Shown here: positions 52,862-64,000 of the stretch, one piece after another
Layout: each line of letters starts with the position of its first letter
Position numbering within the stretch: position 1 is the stretch's first letter
Assembly: GCA_013398175.1 (NCBI GenBank)
Contig: VZRZ01000586.1
Location: 870,420 to 934,419 of the forward strand
Source: Climacteris rufus
Lineage: Eukaryota > Chordata > Aves > Passeriformes > Climacteridae
DNA: 64,000 nt
Direction of reading: 5' to 3'
The notes under the pieces: model-generated
Seen by the model: the letters and a program-made list of their open reading frames with translations, nothing else
Told to the model about the DNA's origin: nothing
Database searches by the model: none
Program-made: the position numbers and the translations under genes

Positions 52862-52883
52862 ATGACATCTAGCTAGATGTCAT
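52862..52883. repeat. Perfect 22-bp palindrome
   Basis: The half-site ATGACATCTAG is followed immediately by its exact reverse complement CTAGATGTCAT, with no spacer. The bases just outside do not pair. It lies in otherwise unremarkable sequence and no function is assigned. Confidence 0.95.
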
Positions 52884-53759
52884 GAGAAGAGACTAACAAT
52901 GACAATTCACTTATCCCTTAGAAAGAATCAATTCTCCCACAATGCATCTGTCAGAGAACTCTCACTCAGTAAAAGCAATTTTTCTAGCTGTCTGACACTG
53001 TAATTGCTCTTAAATTTTCAATGAACGTTTTACAAGAACTCCCCTGAACCATGATGAAAAACTTAACTTTTGCTAAAAATGAGAGGCTGACAGGATGAAA
53101 GAGGTCTTTCTCTTTAAAGCTTTGCTTGCTTCAGTAGGAATTCTTTCATATCATCAACAAGCTGTTGAATAGAGGATAGATTACTTTCCATTTATTTCAT
53201 CAATCAGATTAAAGGCTCTCCTTCACAATGCCCTTTAAACAAGAGCTGTTTATGATGTCCTCCCAGGTTCTACTTTAATGTAGTATTAAATCACCCTGAG
53301 CAGAGAGGCAGGCAAAGCATATAAATATGATGAATATCTGACAACATTTAAGCATTGCATACATTCAGGTCATTTCCCTATTTCTTGTCACTCTGCAAAA
53401 AATGTGAAATCCCTCCATTGTCCCAACCAGGTTTTAATGATCATGTGTCATTTTGATCTGCCCATTGTCAAAAAGGAAAAAAGAGCAAAAAAAGATGGTC
53501 TATAAATAGGTATATATAGATAGATACATAGTAGTTCTATATCTGAAATCTTCTGACAGAGTATGCATGACAGCAGCACACAGAGCTACTTGTACACACA
53601 CTTCTTTAATTAAGATTTAGTCTGAAAGCTGGATTCACTTGTAGGTGCAGATCTGTTCTATTTTTAACACACATAAATATTGCACAGGAAAAAAATGATC
53701 TGCTTCTTTCATTTTGTACACAGTGAAACTGTTTTATTAGTATGAGAAATATGTTCAAG
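52884..53759. other. Unannotated stretch
   Basis: No gene or known repeat recognised. A short GATA/TATA-like patch lies at about 53508-53532. Confidence 0.5.
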
Positions 53760-54080
53760 CTCCAGGCGATTGTTCAAGAATAATCAATATGACTTTTGGT
53801 GTTATTATTGACTACACCATTAAAGGCACCATTCCTTATTATCTCGATAATTCCTCAATTAAATAACATTAAGCATATTAAAACATATAATTTTCCCTGG
53901 CTCACCATGGAATTATGAAACACGGTAATGAATTCTGAAATCTTTATTTATCATGATATATATTTTAATTAAGTATTTAGACATTCTAAATGCCAGTTAT
54001 TTGTGTTAGAAGTGATGAGTTCTGGTACAATCAATAAACACAAGCCATTAAATAACTTGCATCCAATCAACACATAAATA
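53760..54080. other. Possible conserved non-coding element
   Basis: The patch reads like an AT-rich developmental enhancer. It has many homeodomain-type words (TAATTA/ATTAAA variants, AATCAATA, TTATTGAC) and no simple repeats. This is a judgement from texture only; conservation cannot be tested here. Confidence 0.2.
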
Positions 54081-54840
54081 CTAAGAACATACTGAGAATA
54101 AAATTATGTGTTCATGAAAATTTTAGGTTGCATTTTGTATTTTGGGTGGCTTTTTTTTTTGTTTGAATATCCATGCTATAAGAATACTAAAAGCATATAC
54201 GTGAATTATTGTTAATATGCATACAATATGTATGCATACTAACAATATGCATTAAGTAAACATATATGATTGATTTATTATAATGAGAAGAATTTTGTGC
54301 TATAACATTCTGTAATATTTCCTTGCGAAGTGTCCAGTTTTCAGGATGAGCGTAACCATTAGTGGATATGTTAATGAGTAAAATGTATGATTATGTATTA
54401 GGAGGCTTTCTGATGGTGTATTTTTTATAAATTATGGGAAGGGATGTGTGTAACTGGAAACATTCTACAAAAAAAAGTTTGTTTCCCTTGATGGAATCTG
54501 TACATGTCTTAATACAAGGGGATTATTTTATTTCCCTTTATGGAATGCTACAATTAAAATAAGAGTGTATAAAATTATGCCCTTCTTCAAAACCACACTT
54601 TCATAACAACTTAGCAAAACCTGACTTTAAAATCTGGACTTTTTTCACAAGCACAGATTTTCTCTGTCTAATAGTCAGTGCTGCTTTTCTTTCAGCTTTA
54701 GTTCATGGGCTCAGGTACATTACGCACACAAATTCCTCCTGCATTCGTCCATTTAAACATTTCCATATTCGTCCTTTCTCCCTTGCTTACTCTCCATGAG
54801 TATTACGTTAGTGTTTTGTCTGCTTTTTCTCTTTTCACAG
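54081..54840. other. Unannotated stretch with a short inverted repeat
   Basis: Arms TATGCATAC (54216-54224) and GTATGCATA (54230-54238) form a 9-bp-arm hairpin with a 5-base loop. Apart from this nothing is recognised. The right edge is a pyrimidine-rich tract ending in CAG at 54838-54840. Confidence 0.55.
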
Positions 54841-54935
54841 TAAAATTGGAAGAGCTGGCACATCTTTTGTGACCCCATTGAAGTCAGTGGGAATCTATTT
54901 TTGCATAAGAACTCTTAAATTGGGAGAGGAATTCT
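54841..54935 (+). other. Candidate 95-nt exon, possibly in an ancient repeat
   Basis: A pyrimidine-rich tract ending TTTTCACAG (54840) precedes 95 bases that run to GTAAGT at 54936-54941, a strong donor. One frame is open across the whole interval (KIGRAGTSFVTPLKS, then GIYFCIRTLKLGEEF). The core 'ccccattgaagtcagtggga' resembles the signature of an old amniote interspersed repeat, so this may be repeat sequence that happens to carry splice signals or has been exonised. Length is not a multiple of three. Confidence 0.2.
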
Positions 54936-57760
54936 GTAAGTTGATTTACCACCACTTTGCAGAGCTACTTCCATTAGCTAGTGTAAAAATTAATCTATTT
55001 ATACTAATGCCAAATGGATCAGTAAGTTGGTTTCTTTGGGAAAAAAAAAATTCCCAAGGTCTTACTTTTTACAGAGTTTTATACTCTGAATCATCAGTAA
55101 CAGCCTTAATACACTGATTTTATATCAGATCAGTATTAACTTGATGCAAATATTGAAAAAAAAGATGCTATCAGTTTTGAACTATCAAACACATGCATAA
55201 AAATTGTTAATTTTGACAACATATCAGGTGGAAGTATTTCTTAGAATAAAGACAATATTTCTTGGACTTAAAAGGTAGTTTTAATTGCAACCAAACTAAC
55301 AAGGTAAAATGGGGGATGACAGGTGGAATTTTAATTTGTCTAGTGGTTACTTGTCTAACTTAAGAAAGTAGAAGTAATCAAGTAGTAACTTAATCACAAT
55401 TTTATAAAAGTCTGTGGTACAAGATAACATTGTAGATGGATCTCTTCTAGTTTTTACTAATAAAGGAGGAATTATTTGTTTCTTAAGAAGGAATGCTTAT
55501 TGCATTTTGCAGGATGAAGAAAACAATTTCTTCCTAGATCTGTTGACTAAAATCCTGAAAGAACTATCAAGAAATGTCTCCACTTAAAAAGAAAAAAAAT
55601 AAAAAAGACAAAATATTGGCTCCTGCTTCCCTTATAATTTAGAAAACTATTAGAAAAGATAGATCTTAAATATTTCACAAGAAAATATACAAGCTGCATT
55701 CTTATAAACTTGTTTCCGTCAATTTCTTAACAAGTTTATTCTAGTAGCTTTAGCTATCCTTAAAAACACTATACATTTTCTCATGTTAGGGTTTAGAAGC
55801 AAAACTATTTTCTTTTTTCCTAAAGACAGAGTTATAATATTTATTATTTATTATTTTCTCTAATTCATTTGCATAAAATAGCCAATATGGACAATAAGTT
55901 TCTGGATGTCAATAATGTTTCCAGCATGGACCCCAGAAGGGGAAAATCCTGGAAAATCATGTTTTCTGTCTGGAAGTCTATTTCCTTTCATAAAAGAAAA
56001 GCAAACTCAGTAATTCTATCCATGCTGGTCAAGTTTTCAAAGAGTTGTCTACAAGAAGTGCTGTGGTTCTGCAAACATTTTCACTCTGCTTATTTTAGAA
56101 AAAGCAAGTGCATCTATTTTCACTGTGACACTCCCTGCTAATAAACCTGTTTCTGCTCTTCCTAAAATCAGCAGGGTGATTTCAATGGAAGCAAAGTTCA
56201 AGGAATGGTCTATGGAGATACTTGTCTTTAAGAACACCAAATTAATGCCCTCCATTATCAGCAATAAAATTCACACACTTCAGGTTAGACACATATTGAA
56301 CTAAGGCCTGAAAATTATATATTTCATATAAGGGAGATACTAAGTAATCTCACAGTATGAACATGCAAGTAGGAGGAGATGATGACTGTTATTACAGGTA
56401 TTCTTTCAAAATATTTCAGATCCAGACATTTTACAGATAAGAAAAGTGTGATCAAATGAAACAATTTGTAATTGAGAAAATGTTGTTCTGCTGGATTCAG
56501 TGTAATTTTACTTCTAGGAGAAATACTTGCAAGAAACTTGAACTACAAAAAGTCAGTTTAAAAATGTAGAAAGAAATAACTGCTTACTTAAAGGACGTGA
56601 AAGAGTGACAAGGGAGTATGTGATGAAACTGCTGAAGCTACCTATATGCTGATTTTTGAGAGGAATGCTGTCACCCTGTGACTTTCCAGCCCCACAAAAT
56701 CTCAAAGAGCAGAAATTAGCACAAGTGGTGAACAATGAGGATGCTTCATAGAAAATTTAAGCCATGTGGAAATTAATCCAAGCAGGATTTTTTTAGGCTG
56801 GAGAAGTGCAATAAACATCTGACCCTTCAAATATTTGTCTGAACTCCAAACTTCTAGGGATTCCCTCATCATTTGAGTTTAATAACTTTGTTATTAACAC
56901 TTTTTTGAAACAGAAGCAATAGCCAGGCTCATCTTGCTGAGAATGAAAACTATAGCAAGCTATACAAGGTTATATTCTCCAGTTAATTGATTTTACATCT
57001 GGCACATCAACTGATTTTAGGAAAGCTGAATAGTGTCTTTGTCTTCACCTTAATACTACGGCATACATAGAAAATTATTTCTTTAGATCCCTTATTAAAT
57101 CAATCAAAATGAAATGGAAACAGAAAGTTATTTGAGCTATTGAACTCTATGAGAGCAAACTTTAGTTTAGTATCTCTAAAGAACAAACTAGTCCTTTAGA
57201 GACATTAACAACAAAAGTTTACTTAGGAGGCAGAGGCTAGGGAAAAAGTCAGAAAAAGAAAATAATTGTGAATAAACTAAAAACACATTCTACTTTTCAA
57301 TCATAAGTGTATAGGCACTCTAAGATTTGAGGAAATAGAATTGCTTATGTCATGTTCTAATTCAATTTAAGGATTATATTTGTTTTCCCAGTAATTCTGC
57401 AATGTTGTACTGAGATGCAGAAAAAAGATTCCCATCACATCATACACTTCTCATCTCATTAGTTGAACACATAAACAAATTTTCTCTGCATTTCCCAACA
57501 TTACATTTAGTCTTGTTACCAGTCAATAAACATAACTATTTCTAGGAGAAAATGTCAGATGAGAATAAAAAAAAAAAAAAAATTACAACATTGTGCATAT
57601 AGGAGCTATTCCTATCTCTTTAATGATATGCACTGTCTTGGAAGATTTCTTTTCCTCTATCAATATTCCAAAATTGCACAAAATCCAAACCAGTGTAATT
57701 ATGTAATCTATATTTAAAATGTCCTTATGATTTTCAATTTGGCTATGACTGGATTTAAGG
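54936..57760. other. Unannotated AT-rich stretch
   Basis: No recognised gene or repeat. A 16-base A run lies at 57567-57582. Short open frames on both strands look like chance. Confidence 0.5.
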
Positions 57761-58310
57761 TGGGATAGAGTTAATGTTCATCCTGGTAAATGGTACATTG
57801 TGCTTTGCATTTAGTATGAGAATCGTGCTGGTGACTCAGAGGTGTTTTGGGTGTTGGTCAGTAGTGCTCACCCCAAATCAAGGACATTTCAGTGTCCCCT
57901 GCTCTGCCAGATATCAGGTGCACAAGATGCTGAAGGGAGCATGGCCAGGAGAGCTGGCCCAAATTGGCCAAAGGGATATTCCATATCACAGATTGACACT
58001 CTTACCATATGAGCTGGGGGTAGCTGGATGGGAAGAGGGCAGCTGCTGCTGAGGGATGGGCTGTGCATCAGTCAGCAGGTGCTGAGCAGATGTATTGTGC
58101 ATCACTCACCTTTCTGGGGTTTTATTCCTCTCTATCTCATTATTACAATAACAAAAACAACAACAATAATATATTAGTTTCAATTACGAATCTGTTTATA
58201 TCTCAACCCACAGGTTTTATATTTTTTTTTACTCCATTTTAGTGGGGTGGGTGGGTGAATAATGCGTGAGCAGCTACATGGTACTTCACGGCTGGGGTTA
58301 AATCACAACA
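57761..58310 (+). mobile_element. Solo LTR of an avian endogenous retrovirus
   Basis: I recognise this plus-strand LTR as a family common in songbirds and other Neoaves. It starts TGGGATAGAGTTAAT and ends GGGGTTAAATCACAACA (TG...CA). Diagnostic internal blocks are 'atttagtatgagaatcgtgc', 'ggccaaagggatattccata', 'cattgtgcatcactcacctt', and 'atctcaacccacaggtttta' near 58200-58219. Where related copies have a TATA box and short inverted core-promoter element, this copy reads 'ttaccatatgagctgggggt', so the TATA box is eroded. An A/C/T low-complexity patch sits at about 58141-58175. No internal retroviral sequence adjoins and no clear target duplication is visible, so it is a solo, aged LTR. Confidence 0.9.
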
Positions 58311-59999
58311 AGATGAATCAAAAAATTTTAAAAAGCTTGGGTTAGATTCTTTGAAAATATTTGATTCTGATAATGAACTCCTTCACTTTAAAATTTCAAA
58401 ATGTATTTTGGAAACATTATCTTTGATGTACTTTTCTGTGTTTTCTATTACTTTGCACTTTTCCTAGAATCAGCTGTAGTTGTGAAACTCCAAAGGGTGT
58501 TTGTGTTGGTCCTGAAATAAGTGTTTAAAGCAGATGGAATGAATCTACTGACCTTTGAGGAAGTCAAGCTTGATTAGACTGGATACTTTTAGAGAGCTTG
58601 TATTATAACCTGAAGTATCTATCCAAAGTGTACAATGAAAATTACATTAAGACATTTCAAATACTATTTTGAATATATATTATGAATTGTCATTAGAATT
58701 CATGGAAAGCTCTCAAGGAAAGAATACAAAAAATATTTAAAAAGTGAAAGTGAAAGTAATTATGTCAAAGATCAATGTTCAGGATTTTGACAGTAAGGTT
58801 TAGGAATGGAAATTGTGCAGGTAAATCAGTCAAATCCCTACAATTTCCCCAGCCTTTCAAAGGGCACAAACATCCAAATTTTCTTTTTCTTTTTCTTTTT
58901 TTTTTTTCTGATTGCCAGCTTCACCAGGTTGAACATCCACCAAATTTAGAGCCAAAAAAATTGTCCATTGGGAAACTGGCACTTGGAAAGGTTCTGGGAA
59001 AAAGTGTTTGTTAGTAACTTCACCAACTGTTTGTGCTGGCCTTCACTCAGTTCTTGCTGTGCTTCCCAACCTCTTATGAATACAGGACTGGCACACGCAA
59101 AAATTAAAAATATTTGCATACCAGTAAGTTTACACAGGACCTTTTTTTTTGTATTTTCTGTGAAAATGGAATAGGAAATTAGTTGATACAACTTAATTGC
59201 TGCCTATTATTTAGAAAGGCTTAGCCTCTAGCGGGCTAAAATACGAAGGTTAAAAATTCTTTAAAATAGCGATTAAATCTCCTATTTTAAGTAATTCCAT
59301 ACCAAGGGAGAATTTGGGTTTATCCATTTCAAGGCATGTTGGTAGACATTTGATAGATTTCCGATACAAAGAGCTGCAAAGTTCTGAACAGCATGAAAAT
59401 TAACAAAGTGAAATGAAAAAAATTTCTTAGTTATTTTTAAAACTATTTTCTGATTTAAATTTTAATGAAATTTAATAAATCATAAACACCAGGGTAAGCT
59501 GATCAACACATCCTACCTCCCTTACTACTTCCTCTTTCCTTCAATGAAGACAAAAAGTAAAAAAGAGAATATTTCAGCAATGTTACAAAATCGTGTTACA
59601 GTATCGCTTTGACAAGGGCAGTTTTAAAAATTATACGTAATAGTTTTGTGGAGCACATTGCTTTGCAGTAGTTAAACTCACAGCTGGAACAGAATCAGCA
59701 ATCACAGACATGATTAAAAATATTTGGAAGGATTTTTTTGAATGAACACAAGTTCTCCTTTTAACCTTAGGACAGAGGAAAACAATAAGTAGATGAGGCT
59801 TCAGGGACACATGTTCTCATGTTCTTGGAAACTTGGCCTCAGCTCTCAACTACATTAGCTGGTGTATATATAGGAAGAGGCCTTGTCTTTATTTGCATAC
59901 ATTTTCTTTTAATGGTAAGGTTCATTATAGCTATAACCAGTTTAATATTAAATACATTTCTTGTAGTCATTCTTACTGAAGTAGTTGTTTCCCAGCTAC
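58311..59999. other. Unannotated stretch with a long pyrimidine tract
   Basis: A T/C-rich tract at about 58879-58909 is followed by an acceptor-like CAG at about 58918-58920 and an open frame on the plus strand to about 59014. There is no good donor and no recognisable protein. The rest is AT-rich with nothing identified. Confidence 0.45.
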
Positions 60000-61700
60000 T
60001 GAACTGAAGGAAAGAGTATAAAGTTCATGCCAACAAGGTACTTAGTAATTAAAATGATGTGGTGGAAAAAGGCAGGCAGACGAAGTTTTGAGACTGAAAT
60101 AACTGAAAAATCAAGTTTTAACAAAGAGAAGACACATTTTTATTCAATATATTATTTAAATAAGTAAATAAAATATTCTTAAATTTTACGTTTTAGAAGA
60201 AGGAGATTAATATAATCCACCTAATAGACCAAGAAGATACAATGCCTATTTTCAAGGGTTGAAATATACCAAAGTGTTTTCTCTGAGAAGTTCAAGGGAA
60301 AGTATGTTTGATTTCACTGAGGTATGAATGATGGCCCAGTTAGAAGACTTCATTGTAGCAACAGTAAAAAAAGGTATACCTTAAAAGTGTGAAAAAATGA
60401 ATGGTAATCTTTCAAAAACTGGATGAGTGGGAAGAAGAGAGAAAAGATGAAGTGTTTTCAGCTAGGGTCTTGAGTACTTGGGAGAACTAGAAAAAGATTG
60501 TTGGCAAAGATGAGGAATTCGGGAGCATCAGAGAAGGCAGTTAAATGGAAGTGGATGCTGATGGAGAAAATTGTCCAATCTTAGATGTTTTGGTTTTAGA
60601 TTCAACATTAGTTCAAATAACTCGGAGTCATAGAATCGTGTTCTGTGTTTTGTGCCTTATTCTATACAACACATGATCACGCAGGCATTTAAAGTAGAAA
60701 AGTTCCTGCTTTTGAATGTATATGAGACAATATCAGTTGCCTTGAATGTTTTAATCTTTTACCATCATACATTATAAGTGGTGGGTTTTTGTTTTTATGA
60801 TAATACTTGCATTTATTATAGGTTTCAAGGAAATGTTTTGCTGCTTGTGGTGATCAGAGAGATGGACATCTAATCTTTGGACTGTGCTGACCAAAGATAC
60901 TATCAAAAAGTTGTTTACTATTAGAGGAATTGGATGTGTTCCCACATGAAAGAAACCCATACTCAATATAAAACAAGCAGTGGAAGGCCTCATGAAGGCT
61001 AAAATGAGGAACCTAAAAGGAAGGGAAAAGGTAGATACAGTGGTATCATTCAGTGATGCATCAGTCACCATCACATATAGCTGAGAGTGGTAAAGATGTG
61101 GTAGACTCTGAAGAAACACCTGTGGGAGAAAGAGTCCTTGAAAAAGATGTGGAAGATTTTTGTGAGGTGAAATGCTTAAAGGGAACTTGGAAACAAAAAC
61201 TGAAGAAATTAAACTGACAGTCTTATGAAAGGACTATGAAGAACAGCCATGGAGAAATTAAGAAGGGAGAAGATGAAATGGGTGCCCCAAGTCTGCGACC
61301 TCCTTATTAGAGTTCATAATTTAAATGCGATTACTAGAAGATTTAAAAGAAGATTAGACTAGAAGATTTAGAAACTTTATTAGACTAAGGATCATGAATC
61401 AAAAACTGGTCAAGAGAAGAGATGGAGTTCATAATGGTTTATCAGTAATACTTAGTCTGAATTTTCTCACCTATTGAAAGAATTGCACTAAAGAAACATT
61501 TGAAGAAGTGTAGGAACTGTAACAGAGGGATCAAGCTCAGATAAAGTGAATCAGAAAGAAGGAGATAATGGACTGAAGAGGGTATTTACCATAGGTATTC
61601 AAATGATACGTCTTTGATATAAAAACAGACAACTGAAAGTGAAAAGAGAGTTAGTGGAGATATCTCAGTGTCACAGAAGAGTTATCTTTTTATCACAGTG
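60000..61700. other. Purine-rich stretch of unknown origin
   Basis: The plus strand is visibly enriched in A and G over roughly 1.7 kb, unlike the surrounding mixed AT-rich sequence. A 115-codon minus-strand frame (60772-61119) and a short plus-strand frame from about 61056 to 61215 (containing VVDSEETPVGERVLEKDVED) overlap; neither is recognised. It could be a strongly decayed mobile element, an old processed transcript, or simple compositional skew. Confidence 0.35.
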
Positions 61701-64000
61701 TGACAGTCTCAGTTCACCTTATGTTTGAAGTACAGGAAATTTTGGGAACTTTTTTTTTTACTGCTTGTAAACAAATGTGTTTTCTCTTGTGCTCCAAGAG
61801 ACAATGAATTTTACACATAAAGAAAAATATATGGGCTTTTTTCAGAAACACAGTGTAAGACATTGTAAGGCTGGTAAGTTACTTTACATTGACAGTCTAC
61901 TTGTTTCAAAGTAGTACCTTTCCAGTAGCTGTGGAGATACTGAGAATATATTGCTTCTCTTTTCCAACTGTTAGGGACATAACAGTTTCAATGGTTTTTG
62001 TTTAACTTTTCCCATATGGAAGAGAGAACAAAATTATAATATATTAAACTCTTTCATAGTACTGCCTCACTAATAAAATGCCTAGCCAGTACCTTTCAGT
62101 AGCAAGTTTTATATGGTATAAAAAAATAATGGCATTTTCAAACAGCATACAGCTGCTATTGTCTACTGACCATAGCCACCACAGCCAGAGTGTGTCTTTG
62201 AGCGTGTCATTCAACATTGATCATTCCACACTTTTGAAGTGTTATAAGCTCTCAGAAGAAAGGAAATACTAGATATTTTGGTAAGGAAGGTGTGGAAATA
62301 GTTGTCTAGCTCTTTATTTAAATGTTCACTAAAATGAAAATCTTGGTATTTTTGAAGGAGTTTGAAGGTATTTTAGATCTTCAATCTATTGCAAGAAAGT
62401 TCTATATAGTCTTTTAAATCTCCCTCTAGTTTAAAGTACAGATGAAAGATAGTGAGAAAAAAAGTGAGACTAGGCTTTGGTATAGGAAAAAAACCCCTAA
62501 AATTCAGAAATTTACAAGAAACGTTTGATTTCAAATTCAGAGGAGACATTTCTCAGTGTTTTGATATGAATTCTTATATGATTACATTGCTATATAAATG
62601 CTAATCTGTGTTTGCAATTTAACTTTTAATTAACAATTAATTTCTACCTTTGAGATCTTGGGTTTCTTAAATGTACTGAATCCATAGGACACCAAATGTA
62701 CCTTTAAGGATTCAGGGACACAATTATGTAAAGTCAGCAGAAGGCACTCAAATGATACGGAAAGGACAAGCAGAGGTGAATGTGAGTGGAATAATCACAT
62801 ACAGTGATTATCACTTACAATGGAACAAAGATCTGAAAAGGATCAGGAAACAAAAGTGCACTATATCATGAGGGAAAAAATTTAACAATTTAAAAAAAAA
62901 GATATGCTGAAAACTGCTCATGCTCATCTTGACAAATAGGCAAAATTATTTTATTTTTATTTGCAAGCATGCATATACTTCTCCTTTAATTTTTTCCCTT
63001 CTTTTTTGAAAGTTACAGTCTGTATTACAACATATTTTTGTAGATCACTTGAGTGGCCACCTGAGCAAATTTTCACTGTCTCTTTCATCATCCAATGCAC
63101 CATGTATTATGTAGCATTTTGCATCACAAGGAAGCTAACCTAAAAATTAAATAATGACAAAAGATATGGACTCAGTTGACTTCTCTACCCACAGGTTTCC
63201 TTCCCTCATATTGATCTTAGCTACCAGGAAGCTGAAGAACAAATGGATTTTGATGGCTGACCCAACAGAAAAATATTCTTGAAAAAAAAGTTTTATATTA
63301 GATCAGGCAGCTGAATGAGCTCACCTAGTACCCACAGAAGTAGCAGATCTCACAGAAGCAAAATAGGAAGAGCATGCTGACAAGAACTGGAGGAAAGGAA
63401 GTATCCTACTGGAAAAGCGTTTTGCAAGGTTAGTGTAAAAAATTAATCTTGCAGGTCAAACTGGTTTAGGAAAAAACCTTCTCTAGGAAAAAAAAGGTAG
63501 AAAAAGTGATACAGAACAAAACCTATAAGCAGGTAGTTTGACACTATAATTCAGGCCAAAACTTAGAGAAATCTTTTGGTGTAACTGTAGCATTTTGCTC
63601 ATCATAGTGGTACATTTAGACATTTCTAGGTAGAAACAGAGCAATGAGAATTTACACTAAAACAACTTCTTCATATACCTGTAGGTAGATTCATATATTT
63701 TCATTTAGTATAGTACAATTACCAGTCTCATTTATTACCTACCAAGATGTGAAACCATAAGGTGAGGTTAAAGTATCATCAAGGGTATCTTCATCACTTC
63801 AATATCATTGCCTTAAAAAGCACTGACCAGGAGAAGTAGATGACCTCATTGCAAAATTATTACAGTACAGAGAACTCAGTTTCAACATTATAATTCATTT
63901 TCCTACAGAATATTTCAAATTTATGATCAGTTTCTTGACACATAATAGCTAATCGTTAAGGATAGCCACTTTAACATAATATGAATACGCATTTCTCCAT
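61701..64000. other. Unannotated AT-rich stretch
   Basis: No recognised gene, RNA, or repeat up to the window edge. Confidence 0.55.

Noticed and set aside
58919..59014. Exon-like segment after a long T/C tract
   Set aside because: The acceptor side is plausible, but no consensus donor follows and homology is not recognised.
60628..60640. 'tcatagaatcg' resembling a CR1 3' terminal octamer
   Set aside because: An isolated 11-base match with no adjacent CR1 sequence.
60772..61119. 115-codon minus-strand open frame
   Set aside because: It is the complement of purine-rich DNA, which is naturally poor in stops on that strand; no domain or signal is recognised.
1..64000. CRISPR arrays, tRNA or rRNA genes, bacterial operons
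   Set aside because: None seen. No spaced direct repeats or cloverleaf-like segments were noticed, and the content is vertebrate; a dedicated covariance-model scan was not possible.

Overview
This window looks like a gene-poor piece of a bird nuclear genome. The evidence is the repeat content. There are five CR1 retroposon fragments, one of which (about 2032-2053) ends in the octamer repeats typical of avian CR1 3' ends. There are also three solo long terminal repeats (LTRs), and the two longer ones match families I know from neoavian, especially songbird, genomes. The sequence is AT-rich, strewn with A/T homopolymers, and contains two assembly gaps. I found no convincing protein-coding gene, rRNA or tRNA. 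The longest open frames either sit antisense inside retroelements or look like chance frames, so the window is best read as intergenic or deep intronic DNA.

Layout. 1-7236: a short degraded LTR (about 602-900), a CR1 copy lacking its reverse transcriptase (about 1315-2053), a GT microsatellite (5943-5976) and a longer LTR (about 6400-7236). 9816-11085: a reverse-strand CR1 fragment with broken ORF2. 12892-16892: a 2.0 kb segment present twice in tandem, almost base for base, with a single N between the copies; this is most simply an assembly duplication. 19190-19450: a probable very old amniote repeat. 24267-26275: the largest CR1 copy, about 2 kb, reverse strand. 26276-42936: mostly featureless AT-rich DNA with a few weak exon-like or conserved-looking patches. 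42937-43412 and 46958-47100: two CR1 3' ends in opposite orientations. 48374-48400: a 27-N gap inside poly-T. 52862-52883: a perfect 22-bp palindrome. 57761-58310: a solo LTR. 60000-61700: purine-rich DNA of unknown origin. The last 2.3 kb shows nothing recognisable.

No genes here can be shown to work together. The most practical result is the probable false duplication at 12892-16892. The most biologically testable leads are a few candidate exons with good splice signals (23130-23151, 33071-33192 on the minus strand, 54841-54935) and two patches that read like conserved non-coding elements (about 30300-30600 and 53760-54080). I saw no evidence for a new biological system.
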